Below are positions 34,304-42,550 of a DNA stretch of 64,000 nucleotides, piece after piece. Position numbers and translations under genes: made by a program. This stretch comes from CATOSD01 sp965226695 (GTDB lineage: Bacteria; Chloroflexota; Dehalococcoidia; Lucifugimonadales; CATOSD01). The DNA is taken from contig OZ245405.1 in the NCBI GenBank assembly GCA_965226695.1, positions 2,418,001-2,482,000 on the forward strand, in the 5' to 3' direction. The notes beneath the pieces were generated by a model. The model saw only the letters and a list, made by a program, of their open reading frames with translations. It was not told the DNA's origin and did not search any database. How positions within the stretch are numbered: the first letter of the stretch is position 1; each line of letters begins with the position of its first letter.

Positions 34304-34645
34304 TCACTCTAACCGAACATCCGCAGATTGCTCCTCTAGCTCTTGGATTCCGTAGGAGAGCCGTACCCCGACAGCATCGACTGCTCGAACAGCGGTATCA
34401 CCTTGCAGATTACGACCAGCTTCGATTTCCGCGAGCATATCGTCTATGTCTGCGGTCGGGTGCTGGTGGGCATACGCTTCGGCAACCGCGCGGAGCTTGG
34501 CCTCAACGGACTTAGAATGGACTTCCAACGCGTCGCGTATCGTCTGCCGCGCCAACTCTACTACCGTCATCCCCCGTCCGCGGGCCAAAAGCTGGAGTTG
34601 CCTGTACTCTTCTTCACCTATCGTAACCTGCACTCGTTTGCTCAT
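34304..34645 (-). CDS. Orphan ribbon-helix-helix (VapB/CopG-like) protein
   Basis: A 113-residue protein beginning MSKRVQVTIGEEEYRQLQLLARGRGMTVVELARQTIRDALE, a ribbon-helix-helix DNA-binding unit. It continues with AYAHQHPTADIDDMLAEIEAGR, which in VapB antitoxins is the part before the stop. The last 33 residues lack similarity and may be run-on after loss of a stop. No PIN toxin follows. It is convergent with the ADP-ribosyltransferase-like gene, so a partnership with it is conceivable but unusual in arrangement. Confidence 0.65.
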   Translation of the reverse strand: MSKRVQVTIGEEEYRQLQLLARGRGMTVVELARQTIRDALEVHSKSVEAKLRAVAEAYAHQHPTADIDDMLAEIEAGRNLQGDTAVRAVDAVGVRLSYGIQELEEQSADVRLE

Positions 34646-34660
34646 GCTGACAGTCTCCCC

Positions 34661-35695
34661 CTACCCGAACAGCGGCAGCACCTTCTCGCCAAAAAGCTCC
34701 ATCGAGGCACGCACCTTATCGGCGGGCATCTCGCCGGTGTTCAGCTTCAGCATCAGGTTGCGCACGCCGATGTCCCGGAGCTCGGCAATGCGCTCCGCGG
34801 CCTGGGATGGCGTGCCGACGATGAACGCCTGGTGCAGGTCCTCGCCCGGGGCGGGCGGCGTTCCCGGCGGCGGCTTGGGAAATCCGCCCGGGTTGTAGAT
34901 CTCGCGCGCCTCGCGGAAGTGCTTGCGTTCGCGCTCGAACCCGTACTCGGCGATTTCCAGCGCCTCGTCGTAGCTGTCGGCGAGCAACAGGTTGCGGGCA
35001 ACCCAGCACTGGTCGAGGGCGCGCTCGGTTTCCGCTTCGTCGTGCCCTGACTCCAGCATGGTGTCCCGGTACTGCTCCAGCCGCAGCCGCGTCGTGTCAA
35101 GCGACTGCACGCCCATCAGGATTGGGCGGCCGATGCGGGCCATGGCCATTGTGGACGCCTCGCTGATGCAGGCCCGTACCAGCGGCGGGTGCGGCTTCTG
35201 CACGGGCCGCGGGCGCAGCTGCGGAAACTCCACGTTCCAGTAGCGACCCTCGAATCGCAGGGGCTCGTCCGTCCACGAACGCACCAGCAGCTCCTCCGCC
35301 TCCGGCAGCCTATCCACGCCCTCCTCCATCGTCAGCCCGAATCCCAGGTACTCGTAGTGATTGAAGGCCGACCCCCGGCCCGTGCCGACTATCAGCCTGC
35401 CGTGGCTCAGGTTGTCGAGCAGCGCCGTCTGCGCCGCGAGCCTGACCGGGTGGTGAAAGGCCATTTCCACCACCGCGAAGCCGATGCGCATGCGCCGCGT
35501 CCTCGCGGCGACCGCCGCGCCGAACACCAGCGGGTCCGCGTATGCGGACGCGCCGTCGAAGTGGTGCTCGGTGAGCCACACGGCGTCGAAGCCGAGCCGC
35601 TCGGCGAGCTCGACCTCGGCGAGGGCGTTGTCGATTACGGCGTTGTCGTTGCCCGGCGTGTGGCTGACCGGGAACAGGAATTGCCCAAAGCGCAT
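34661..35695 (-). CDS. LLM class flavin-dependent oxidoreductase 2
   Basis: A 344-residue luciferase-like monooxygenase. It has MRFGQFLF, LGFDAVWLTEHHFDGASAYADPLVFGAAVAART, LSHGRLIVGTGRGS and FIVGTPSQAAERI. This pattern is nearer to bacterial luciferase and alkane-type enzymes than LLM gene 1. I chose the ATG with GAGGGA about six bases upstream. It begins 10 bases after the amidohydrolase gene and probably shares its transcript with the agmatinase-family gene. Confidence 0.9.
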   Translation of the reverse strand: MRFGQFLFPVSHTPGNDNAVIDNALAEVELAERLGFDAVWLTEHHFDGASAYADPLVFGAAVAARTRRMRIGFAVVEMAFHHPVRLAAQTALLDNLSHGRLIVGTGRGSAFNHYEYLGFGLTMEEGVDRLPEAEELLVRSWTDEPLRFEGRYWNVEFPQLRPRPVQKPHPPLVRACISEASTMAMARIGRPILMGVQSLDTTRLRLEQYRDTMLESGHDEAETERALDQCWVARNLLLADSYDEALEIAEYGFERERKHFREAREIYNPGGFPKPPPGTPPAPGEDLHQAFIVGTPSQAAERIAELRDIGVRNLMLKLNTGEMPADKVRASMELFGEKVLPLFG

Positions 35696-35705
35696 TCGGC
35701 GTCCC

Positions 35706-36929
35706 TCACTCCCGGGCAATCTCGCCCTCTTTCATCACCAGCGAGATGCGCTGCTTGTCCTGGAGTATGGCGATGTCCGCTAGTGGGTCGCCGTCGACGA
35801 CTATCAGGTCGGCCTTCTTGCCCAACTCCACGGTGCCGATGTCGTCCTCCAGGCCCAGCACCCTGGCGCCGTTGCGCGTGCCCGCCTGGATGGCCTGCAT
35901 GGGCGGCATACCTGCGTCTACCAGTAGCCACGTCTCCAGCGCCGACGTTCCGGGCGGCCAACCCGGCCTCGGGCCATCCGAGCCGGTGGCTATATTCAGA
36001 CCGTAGTCCATGTAAGCCTGGAAGTGGTCCCGCTGGTGCTGGGCCATCGGCCGGCCCCGGGCCAGCCGATAGGCTGGGTAGCGCTCTTCCGCGTCCGCGC
36101 CGAGGTACGAGTGGAAGGCGGTCATCGTCGGCACCAGCGACACCCCTCGCTCGGCCATCAGGGCGATGGTCGGCTCGTCAACGAGCGCGCCGTGCTCGAT
36201 ACTGTCCACGCCTGCTATGGCGCACATAGCGACGCTCTGCGCGGAGTAGGCGTGAGCCGCCACGCGCTTGCCCCACCGGTGCGCCTCGTCGCAGACGGCC
36301 GTCATCTCCTCCTGGGTCAACTCCGTGTCCCACGGCATCGAGTAGGCGTTGGAGCCGACACGCCCGCTCGCGATCAGTTTGATAACGTCCGCGCCGTTGT
36401 AGACCTGCCGCCGCACGGCCCGCCGCCCCCCCTCTACGCCAACGAACATGCCCGACTCCGGTATGTTCACTTCCGGGCGTAGATAGCCCCGCTCCCCGGA
36501 GCCTTCGGTTATCACCATCTCGCCCGATACGAGCATACGCGGCCCCCGCGCCAGACCCTGGTTGACGGCCTCACGAATTGCGACGTCGGAGTAGCCGAAC
36601 GCCCCCAGGTTGCGCATCGTCGTGTAGCCGGAGTCGAGCAGGATGGCCGCCTGCGCCGCGCCACGCAGGGCCATGAAAGGCACCGTCTCGGTGAACTCGG
36701 CGATGGGATCTGGGACGGCCCCCTGCGTGATGTGCATGTGCACGTCGATCAGACCGGGCATGAGCGTCTTGCCGCCCAGGTCGATCACCCGTGCGCCTTC
36801 CGGGGGCTGCGCCTCGGACGCCGGCCCTATCCAGGCGATCCGCCCCTCGGCGACAAGCACCGCCATGCCGGGTCGCGGCGCGGCGCCGGTTGCGTCCAGG
36901 AGCGTCGCGTTGGTAAACACCGTTCTCAT
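35706..36929 (-). CDS. Metal-dependent amidohydrolase (imidazolonepropionase-like)
   Basis: The 407-residue cytoplasmic hydrolase shows the amidohydrolase ligands: IDVHMHITQG (His64, His66), VIKLIASG with a possible carbamylated lysine, VAAHAYS, SIEHGALVD and TGSDGP. The N-terminal beta-sandwich holds GGKTLMPGLID. It belongs to the group of imidazolonepropionase-, prolidase- and organophosphate-acting enzymes. The gene lies 2 bases after the agmatinase-family gene and 10 bases before LLM gene 2, suggesting one catabolic operon. Confidence 0.9.
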   Translation of the reverse strand: MRTVFTNATLLDATGAAPRPGMAVLVAEGRIAWIGPASEAQPPEGARVIDLGGKTLMPGLIDVHMHITQGAVPDPIAEFTETVPFMALRGAAQAAILLDSGYTTMRNLGAFGYSDVAIREAVNQGLARGPRMLVSGEMVITEGSGERGYLRPEVNIPESGMFVGVEGGRRAVRRQVYNGADVIKLIASGRVGSNAYSMPWDTELTQEEMTAVCDEAHRWGKRVAAHAYSAQSVAMCAIAGVDSIEHGALVDEPTIALMAERGVSLVPTMTAFHSYLGADAEERYPAYRLARGRPMAQHQRDHFQAYMDYGLNIATGSDGPRPGWPPGTSALETWLLVDAGMPPMQAIQAGTRNGARVLGLEDDIGTVELGKKADLIVVDGDPLADIAILQDKQRISLVMKEGEIARE

Positions 36930-36931
36930 TG

Positions 36932-37945
36932 CTATTGCGCCTCCTGGTGCGGCTCCGCCGGACGGGAAGGGAACTTGGTTGACAGCACGTCGATGATAAG
37001 CTTGGCGGCGAGCTGAATGGTGATTTCGGAAGAGTCGTAGGGCGGCGCGACCTCCACCATGTCGATTGCCACCAGGTTGTCGCGCTCCGCCAGCGCCACC
37101 AGGCAGTCCCGCGCCTCCTCGTAGTACAGTCCCCCCACCTCCGGCGTGCCGGTGCCCGGCGCCTGGCTGGGGTCCATCACGTCGATGTCGAATGTGACGT
37201 ACAGGTTTTCGCCGCTTGGGATCAGATCAACCACGCCCTGCGGACCCAGCTCCTTGAACCGCCTGGTCGAGATGATGAGGCTGCCGTCCCGCTGCGACTC
37301 CTCGTAGGGCCTGCGCCTCGCGGCGCGAATGCCCAGCGAGGTGATGTGGTCCACGAAGTCGAGCTCTCTGCACCGGCGTATGGGGCTGCCGTGCGTGTAA
37401 AGCACGCCCTGCGTCTCGTGGGTGTAGTCCATGTGAGCGTCGAAGTGGACCACGTTGAGCGGGCCGAACTTGCTCAGCCCACGCACCACAGGGAAGGTGA
37501 TGGCGTGGTCGCCGCCCACAACGACGGGAAACGCGCCGCGTTCGACGATCTTTTCGGTGGCCTGGGTGAGCTTGCGAAAGTTGCGAATGACCTCCGAAGG
37601 AACGATAGTGACGTTGCCGCAGTCGGCCATGGTGACGCCGCGAAGCCGCTCGTCGCGGGCGTCGATGTCGAAGTAGCCTTCCGCCTGTCGCTGTTGGCCC
37701 GACGGGTCTTCGTAGGAGTAGACCCGCGGCCAGTCACGCACCGCGTCCGGGCCGTAGCGGGCCCCGGGCCGTCCGCCCGTGCCCTGGTCGAACGGCACGC
37801 CCAGAAAGGCCACGTCGGCGTCCAGCTCGTCCAGGTTGTCACACAGCGGCGCGCGAAAGAAGCTGCGCGGCTGCGCCCTCGTGATGGGCCAGAGCGGGCT
37901 GGTAGGCTCGGTGTACAGGGATTCAGTATCTTGCTGGTCGGTCAT
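36932..37945 (-). CDS. speB: Agmatinase/arginase (ureohydrolase) family protein
   Basis: The 337-residue enzyme has all three binuclear manganese motifs: VVGGDHAITFPV, HFDAHMDYTHE and TFDIDVMDPSQAPGTGTPEVGG. It probably hydrolyses a guanidino compound to urea plus an amine; agmatine is the common substrate, but guanidinobutyrate or others fit as well. It is the first gene of a minus-strand group with an amidohydrolase and LLM gene 2, so it may serve breakdown of a nitrogen compound. Confidence 0.88.
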   Translation of the reverse strand: MTDQQDTESLYTEPTSPLWPITRAQPRSFFRAPLCDNLDELDADVAFLGVPFDQGTGGRPGARYGPDAVRDWPRVYSYEDPSGQQRQAEGYFDIDARDERLRGVTMADCGNVTIVPSEVIRNFRKLTQATEKIVERGAFPVVVGGDHAITFPVVRGLSKFGPLNVVHFDAHMDYTHETQGVLYTHGSPIRRCRELDFVDHITSLGIRAARRRPYEESQRDGSLIISTRRFKELGPQGVVDLIPSGENLYVTFDIDVMDPSQAPGTGTPEVGGLYYEEARDCLVALAERDNLVAIDMVEVAPPYDSSEITIQLAAKLIIDVLSTKFPSRPAEPHQEAQ

Positions 37946-38335
37946 GTCTTTCGTCCTCCGGCGCCCCTAAGTTCTGGACTTGGCGCCCGCGCCGAGATTG
38001 TAACGCATTTCGCCTCGCGCCGTGGGGAGTGGGAGCGGCGGCCTGGGCGGTGACGAAGGGATGGCTGCCAAATGAGCTCGGTCAGACGCGTGTCACCCTG
38101 CGTTACCTGTAAATGCAAGCCTCGTGGTCGCTCACGGTCGGATTGGGAGGCCTTTCTGATAAGGCTAGGGCTTGAACGTCGAGCGGCAGGCTATCGGCAA
38201 TCCACAGTGTAGGGCGGGCGTTAGACGACTCTCTTGGAACGGACGCGTGTTGCGGCGACAGCGCTGGTGCGCATGAGAGAGTTCGTTCTGTAAATGACGT
38301 CCTACCAGACTCGCGGCCTTAGGCAGAAATCGTGG
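37946..38335. other. Intergenic region, no gene seen
   Basis: About 390 bases upstream of the agmatinase-family gene and beyond the 3' end of the 378-residue protein gene. No frame with coding character, no strong hairpin and none of the dispersed repeats. It should contain the agmatinase operon promoter. Confidence 0.5.
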
Positions 38336-39472
38336 TCACAAGGACGCTCTTCCGATTAGTGTCAGATTCCGTGGGTTACGCAACTCAAAGGTGCGACCAA
38401 CCGGAAAGATATCTCCGGCTAGACTGATAGGGAGCTTTTCCTTGAATGCCTCTATGACCGAATCGTACACCGATCTTTCGAACTCAACCCTGATTCGAAC
38501 AAGGCGGCCATCGCGGGCAGTCAGTATGTCGGCCCTGCCATCGAACTCGTTGGGTCCCCGATCCAATTGGACAACCTGAGCCTCTATCCGTTCATCATAG
38601 GACGGTTCGTTCTGGCGGAACGACTTAGCCGCCTCTTCGAGAATGTCCGCTTGTTTCTCAGAGAACCTAAATGTTGACCTTGGAACGTTCGATGGCCTAA
38701 CCTCTGCCCAGAACAGATCAATGTCTACTCCCCGTGCCTTCCTAGCAAGCTCTGCTACGGAATCGCAGAGATTGGCGCTTACGCCGTACTGTACTGCTCG
38801 TTCGAAAGGCTCAAGATTGTCCTTGGCGACGACATCGTCAATTGCGGAAGCGGCAGACCCTAACGCCTCCGCGAGTTTCCGTGTAGCGCGGCGAGGGAAG
38901 GGAGCGTGGTAGTCGTCTCCGAAATCACTCTGCCCTCCTAGGCCAGCGGGCACAGGGGAATGAAGCGTCAGGGTGTAGCCTTCATGGTAACTTGGCAACG
39001 GCAGTACACTTTCCAAGTACTCAGCCGCCTCTGCACTGATCCTGCCTCGGTACGCGGCCTGAGGCCGGTCTACGGCACGCACCGCCGAAGCCAACATGTC
39101 GTAAGTATCACTCAGTAGGGTCGCGCTTTGGCGCAGTGACAATGGCCCTTTGGGAGCCAGACCAGTTGGGCGGACACGAATCACGTCTGCCCCAGCGCCC
39201 GCCAGGTCATAGAATACGTCCAGTTGTGAGCGATTTTCAACTAAGGAGATTACTTCCACAGCCTCCGCCATTCCCTCGGCATAGTCAGCCATCGTATCGC
39301 GAACTGGCACCAGGATGTTGTAAGCACGGCCTTCATGCTCTTTGGTGTACAAGTTGGCCCTGCCTTCTCCCCAAGGTCCGTTGTCATTCCACTCACGGGC
39401 CCTGATGTAAGAGAGCAGGCTCACAAGCGAGAGGGACTCCAGAGCGTCGCGATCGCGAATCTGTACCTTCAT
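38336..39472 (-). CDS. Unknown protein coupled to a DUF4365 gene
   Basis: A 378-residue soluble protein of no family I recognise. It opens with MKVQIRDRDALESLSLVSLLSYIRAREWNDNGPWG. The C-terminal 100 residues read like a small beta-barrel (AQVVQLDRGPNEFDGRADI, RIRVEFERSVYDSVIEAF, RTFELRNPRNLTLIG). Its start overlaps the stop of the DUF4365 gene by 4 bases, so the two are made together. GC is lower than in the agmatinase and purA genes on either side. It could be the sensor or regulator of a nuclease. Confidence 0.7.
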   Translation of the reverse strand: MKVQIRDRDALESLSLVSLLSYIRAREWNDNGPWGEGRANLYTKEHEGRAYNILVPVRDTMADYAEGMAEAVEVISLVENRSQLDVFYDLAGAGADVIRVRPTGLAPKGPLSLRQSATLLSDTYDMLASAVRAVDRPQAAYRGRISAEAAEYLESVLPLPSYHEGYTLTLHSPVPAGLGGQSDFGDDYHAPFPRRATRKLAEALGSAASAIDDVVAKDNLEPFERAVQYGVSANLCDSVAELARKARGVDIDLFWAEVRPSNVPRSTFRFSEKQADILEEAAKSFRQNEPSYDERIEAQVVQLDRGPNEFDGRADILTARDGRLVRIRVEFERSVYDSVIEAFKEKLPISLAGDIFPVGRTFELRNPRNLTLIGRASL

Positions 39473-39951
39473 AGCGGATCTCCTAGCGAAGCCTTACTCA
39501 TCAACTCAGCTAGTTGGGAACTGTTGAACATATTTGAGAGCGGTATTTCAACTGTCACGCTGGTAGTGTTTGCCACCGGCGGGCTGTTTCTAAGCGATAG
39601 CCAATACGCACAGTACCGCTGGCACATTTCATCTCTGGATTGGTTAATCCATTCCTCCACGTTCTCAGGCAGTTGAAGAACAATCAAAATGCGCACCGCC
39701 CGCGCTTGAAGCCTTAAGTCATTGTAGTTGCCAATCGGTAGTGGAAAGTGCAAATGTTCGCCGCGCACAACGTCTTGGGAAGTGGACTTAAGTTGGAAGT
39801 CCAATCTGGGGAGACCCACAGTGTCTCCCATGAGTATGCCGTCAACGCTCCGGCGATCAACTCTGGGATCGGCAATCCAGTATCCTGCCTGAGACGCCAC
39901 CGCTTCAACGTATGCGAAAGAGAAACGCTCTTTCATCGCGTTCAAGTCCAT
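39469..39951 (-). CDS. DUF4365 domain protein, predicted PD-(D/E)xK-like nuclease
   Basis: The 160-residue protein matches DUF4365: ERFSFAYVEAVASQAGY with Glu16, SVDGILMGD with Asp37, LPRLDFQLKST with Asp51, Gln53 and Lys55, then FPLPIGNYNDLR and RILIVLQLP, and a TSVTVEIPLSNMF end. The E-D-DxQxK pattern is that of a restriction-endonuclease-like fold. It is the first gene of a two-gene unit. An internal ATG at codon 6 is an alternative start. Such pairs are found as accessory genes and are suspected in defence; the activity has to be inferred here. Confidence 0.8.
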   Translation of the reverse strand: MDLNAMKERFSFAYVEAVASQAGYWIADPRVDRRSVDGILMGDTVGLPRLDFQLKSTSQDVVRGEHLHFPLPIGNYNDLRLQARAVRILIVLQLPENVEEWINQSRDEMCQRYCAYWLSLRNSPPVANTTSVTVEIPLSNMFNSSQLAELMSKASLGDPL

Positions 39952-40068
39952 TCCTGCCCGCTCCGTTTAGTGAACATTGGCCAAAGGAGATCCAGCGTGA
40001 ATTGCGGTTATTTTACCAGATTCCTATCTAAACTCCCCCTTCATAACACTTTGGGGCGACCATGCTGT
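39952..40068. other. Spacer between DUF4365 gene and purA promoter
   Basis: A divergent, AT-richer region that should contain the promoter of the DUF4365 unit on the minus strand. No gene is seen. Confidence 0.4.
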
Positions 40069-40097
40069 TTCAAGGTACCCCGCAGTTCTGATATAAT
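40069..40097 (+). promoter_or_regulatory. Predicted extended -10 promoter for purA
   Basis: TGATATAAT (40089-40097) is an extended -10 element; a weak TTCAAG lies 17 bases upstream at 40069. Transcription would begin near 40104, giving a leader of about 105 bases. Confidence 0.55.
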
Positions 40098-40158
40098 TAC
40101 TTCGCTATTCTTTCAGAAATCCCCTTCATCGGCTTGCGGAGAGTGGGCCGCGCACGCC

Positions 40159-40186
40159 TCGCAATCGGCGCGCGCGCCGATTGCGA
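40159..40186. promoter_or_regulatory. Perfect 28-bp palindrome in the purA leader
   Basis: The arms are TCGCAATCGGCGCG and its exact complement, with no loop, ending 24 bases before the purA ATG. It is the longest perfect palindrome I found in the window and has no T-run. It may be an operator for a dimeric repressor or a strong hairpin in the leader. Confidence 0.7.
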
Positions 40187-40210
40187 CCGACTTCCGGAAA
40201 AGGAGTGGCA

Positions 40211-41503
40211 ATGCCGGCCTATGCAGTTTTGGGCGCGCAGTGGGGCGACGAAGGGAAGGGCAAGATCATTGACGTGCTCTCCCGCGACGCCGACATCGTG
40301 GCGCGGTTCTCCGGCGGCAACAACGCCGGCCACACGGTCGTCAACGAGCAGGGCAAGTTCAGCTTCCACATAGTGCCCTGCGGCATCTTCTGGCCGCAAA
40401 CAATGAACGTTATCGGCAACGGCGTCGTCGTTGACCCCGACGTGCTGCTGGACGAGATCGACGGGCTGAAGCAACGCGGGCTGGACATCGCCGACCGGCT
40501 GATGGTCAGCGAGCGCGCCCACCTCATCATGCCCTACCACGTGGCCCTGGACGCTCTAACCGAGCAGGCCCGCGGCAAGTCCGCCATAGGCACCACAGGC
40601 AAGGGCATCGGCCCAACCTACGCCGACAAGGCCGCCCGTACAGGCCTCAGGGCCGCCGACCTGCTCGACATCGAGGCGCTGTACCCTCGGCTGGAAAGCA
40701 TTCTTGAGTACACCAACGCGGTCATCACCAAGGTCTACGGCGGCGACCCCGTCGACCTGGACGAGGTCTATGCAAAATGCCGACAGTGGTCCGAGCGCCT
40801 TTCCCCGCTCATCGGCCCTGTCGAGCGCATCGTGAACGACGCGCTGTCGTCCGGCGCCAACGTGCTACTCGAGGGCGCGCAGGGCGCGCTGCTGGACCTG
40901 GACCACGGCACCTACCCGTTCGTCACGTCCTCGAACCCGACCATCGGCGGCGTGTCCGTGGGCCTGGGAGTCCACCCGGGCCACATCTCCGACGTGATGG
41001 GCGTGTTCAAGGCCTACTCCACGCGAGTCGGGACTGGGCCGTTCCCAACGGAGCTGAACGACGACACCGGCGCGCACATCCGGGAGCTCGCCCAGGAGTT
41101 CGGCGTCACCACGGGCCGCCCGCGCCGCGTGGGCTGGTTCGACGCCGTGGCCGCGCGCTACAGCTCCCAGGTTAACGGCTACACCTCCGCCATCGTCACG
41201 CGATTGGACGTACTGGACGGCTTCGACTCCGTGAAGGTGTGCACCGCCTACGAGCTGGACGGTGAGATCACCCAGGAATTCCCCGGCGGCGTGGCCGCGC
41301 TGGAGCGCTGCAAGCCGATATTCGAGGAGCACGAGGGGTGGGACAGCCCCACGGCCAGCGCCACCACGCTGGAGGCCCTTCCACGAGAGGCGCTCTCTTA
41401 CGTCCAGCGCCTGGAGGAGCTGATAGGCTGCCCCGTGGACGTCATCTCGACAGGCCCCCACCGCGACGAGACCGTGCTGGTGAAGCGCCTTCTAAAGGTG
41501 TAA
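40211..41503 (+). CDS. purA: Adenylosuccinate synthase
   Basis: The 430-residue enzyme joins IMP and aspartate using GTP, the first committed step to AMP. Signature blocks are GAQWGDEGKGKIIDVLS, NNAGHTVV, GTTGKGIGPTYADKAARTGLR, LEGAQGALLDLDHGTYPFVTSSNP and TTGRPRRVGWFD. The ATG at 40211 follows AAAAGGAG; upstream codons are not conserved. Length is standard. It is transcribed alone, with a palindromic leader, and converges on dapA. Confidence 0.98.
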   Translation: MPAYAVLGAQWGDEGKGKIIDVLSRDADIVARFSGGNNAGHTVVNEQGKFSFHIVPCGIFWPQTMNVIGNGVVVDPDVLLDEIDGLKQRGLDIADRLMVSERAHLIMPYHVALDALTEQARGKSAIGTTGKGIGPTYADKAARTGLRAADLLDIEALYPRLESILEYTNAVITKVYGGDPVDLDEVYAKCRQWSERLSPLIGPVERIVNDALSSGANVLLEGAQGALLDLDHGTYPFVTSSNPTIGGVSVGLGVHPGHISDVMGVFKAYSTRVGTGPFPTELNDDTGAHIRELAQEFGVTTGRPRRVGWFDAVAARYSSQVNGYTSAIVTRLDVLDGFDSVKVCTAYELDGEITQEFPGGVAALERCKPIFEEHEGWDSPTASATTLEALPREALSYVQRLEELIGCPVDVISTGPHRDETVLVKRLLKV

Positions 41504-41512
41504 AGCCGGAGG

Positions 41513-41641
41513 CAGGCGGTTCGCCTGAAGGAGCAGGTTTCAAACCTGCCCGATGGCCTCTTGGGTAGACGCGCGCAGACTTTACGACCCCACAGACGGG
41601 CGGGCTAGAAGCCCGCCCTTGTTGGCTGCGAACCGCCCCTT
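41513..41641. terminator. Cluster of hairpins between purA and dapA
   Basis: Three hairpins follow purA: AGGCG-GTT-CGCCT (41514-41526), GCAGGTTT-C-AAACCTGC (41533-41549) and GGGCGGGCT-AGA-AGCCCGCCC (41598-41618), the last with CTTGTT after it. CGAACCGCCCC at 41630 is half a family-A palindrome. The genes converge, so this region can terminate both. Confidence 0.6.
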
Positions 41642-41651
41642 CTGTGTTGAC

Positions 41652-42548
41652 CTAGGCCGGCGCGGGCAGGTCTATGGTGTAGCCCGACACCACTGCGTCG
41701 ATGGCCGCGGCCGTCGCCTCCTCGGGGCCGACCAGCGGCAGCCGCGGTTCGCCCACGTCATAGCCGGCCTTCCTCACGCAGTACTTGACCGGGATGGGGT
41801 TCGACACCAGGAACAGAATCTTGAACAGCTCCAGCAGCCGGCGGTGCTCCGCGGCGGCGTTCTCGATCTCGCCCTCGAGGATCATGCCCATCATGGCCTT
41901 GATCTGCCGGCCCACCAGGTGAGACGCCACGCTCACGATGCCGTAGCCGCCCAGTCCCATGATGTAGAACGTCTCGTTGTCGTTTCCGCTCCACACCCTG
42001 AAGTCGTCGTCAGTGTCGCGGATAATCCGCGTGATCTGGTCCAGGTCGCTCCCGGCCTCCTTGATGCCGACGATGTTGTCGATCTGGCTGAGCCGGACGG
42101 TCGTCTCGTTGGACATGTTCAGGCTGGTGCGGCTGGTCACGTTGTACAGAATGCCCGGCAGGTGGACGCTATCAGCGATGGACTTGAAGTGCTGGTACAG
42201 CCCTTCCTGCGTGGGCTTGTTGTAGGCGGGCACAGTCAGCAGTATGGCGTCCGCGCCCTCGCGCTCCGCCTGCTTGCTCAGCTCTATGCTCTTCGCAGTG
42301 TCGTTGTCGGTGGTGCCGGCTATCACCGCGGCGCGGTCCCCGACCGCCTGCTTGATCTCCGAGTACAACCGCAGCTTCTCGTCCGCTGACAGCGTGGGCG
42401 ATTCGCCGGTCGTGCCGGTGACAACCAGTCCGTCGCTGCCGGAGTCGACCAGCGCCAGCGCCAGCTTGCGCGCCTCCTCGTAGTTGACCCCGCCCTCCTC
42501 GTCGAACGGCGTGATCATGGCGGTAACGAGTCTTCCTATATCGACCAT
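41652..42548 (-). CDS. dapA: 4-hydroxy-tetrahydrodipicolinate synthase
   Basis: The 298-residue aldolase condenses pyruvate with aspartate semialdehyde in lysine and diaminopimelate synthesis. It has MITPFDEEGGVNY, the GTTGESPTLS loop, LYNVTSRT with the catalytic Tyr, and NIVGIKEAGSD with the Schiff-base Lys. It starts 2 bases after asd, which makes its substrate, so the two form an operon. Confidence 0.95.
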   Translation of the reverse strand: MVDIGRLVTAMITPFDEEGGVNYEEARKLALALVDSGSDGLVVTGTTGESPTLSADEKLRLYSEIKQAVGDRAAVIAGTTDNDTAKSIELSKQAEREGADAILLTVPAYNKPTQEGLYQHFKSIADSVHLPGILYNVTSRTSLNMSNETTVRLSQIDNIVGIKEAGSDLDQITRIIRDTDDDFRVWSGNDNETFYIMGLGGYGIVSVASHLVGRQIKAMMGMILEGEIENAAAEHRRLLELFKILFLVSNPIPVKYCVRKAGYDVGEPRLPLVGPEEATAAAIDAVVSGYTIDLPAPA

Positions 42549-42550
42549 GG

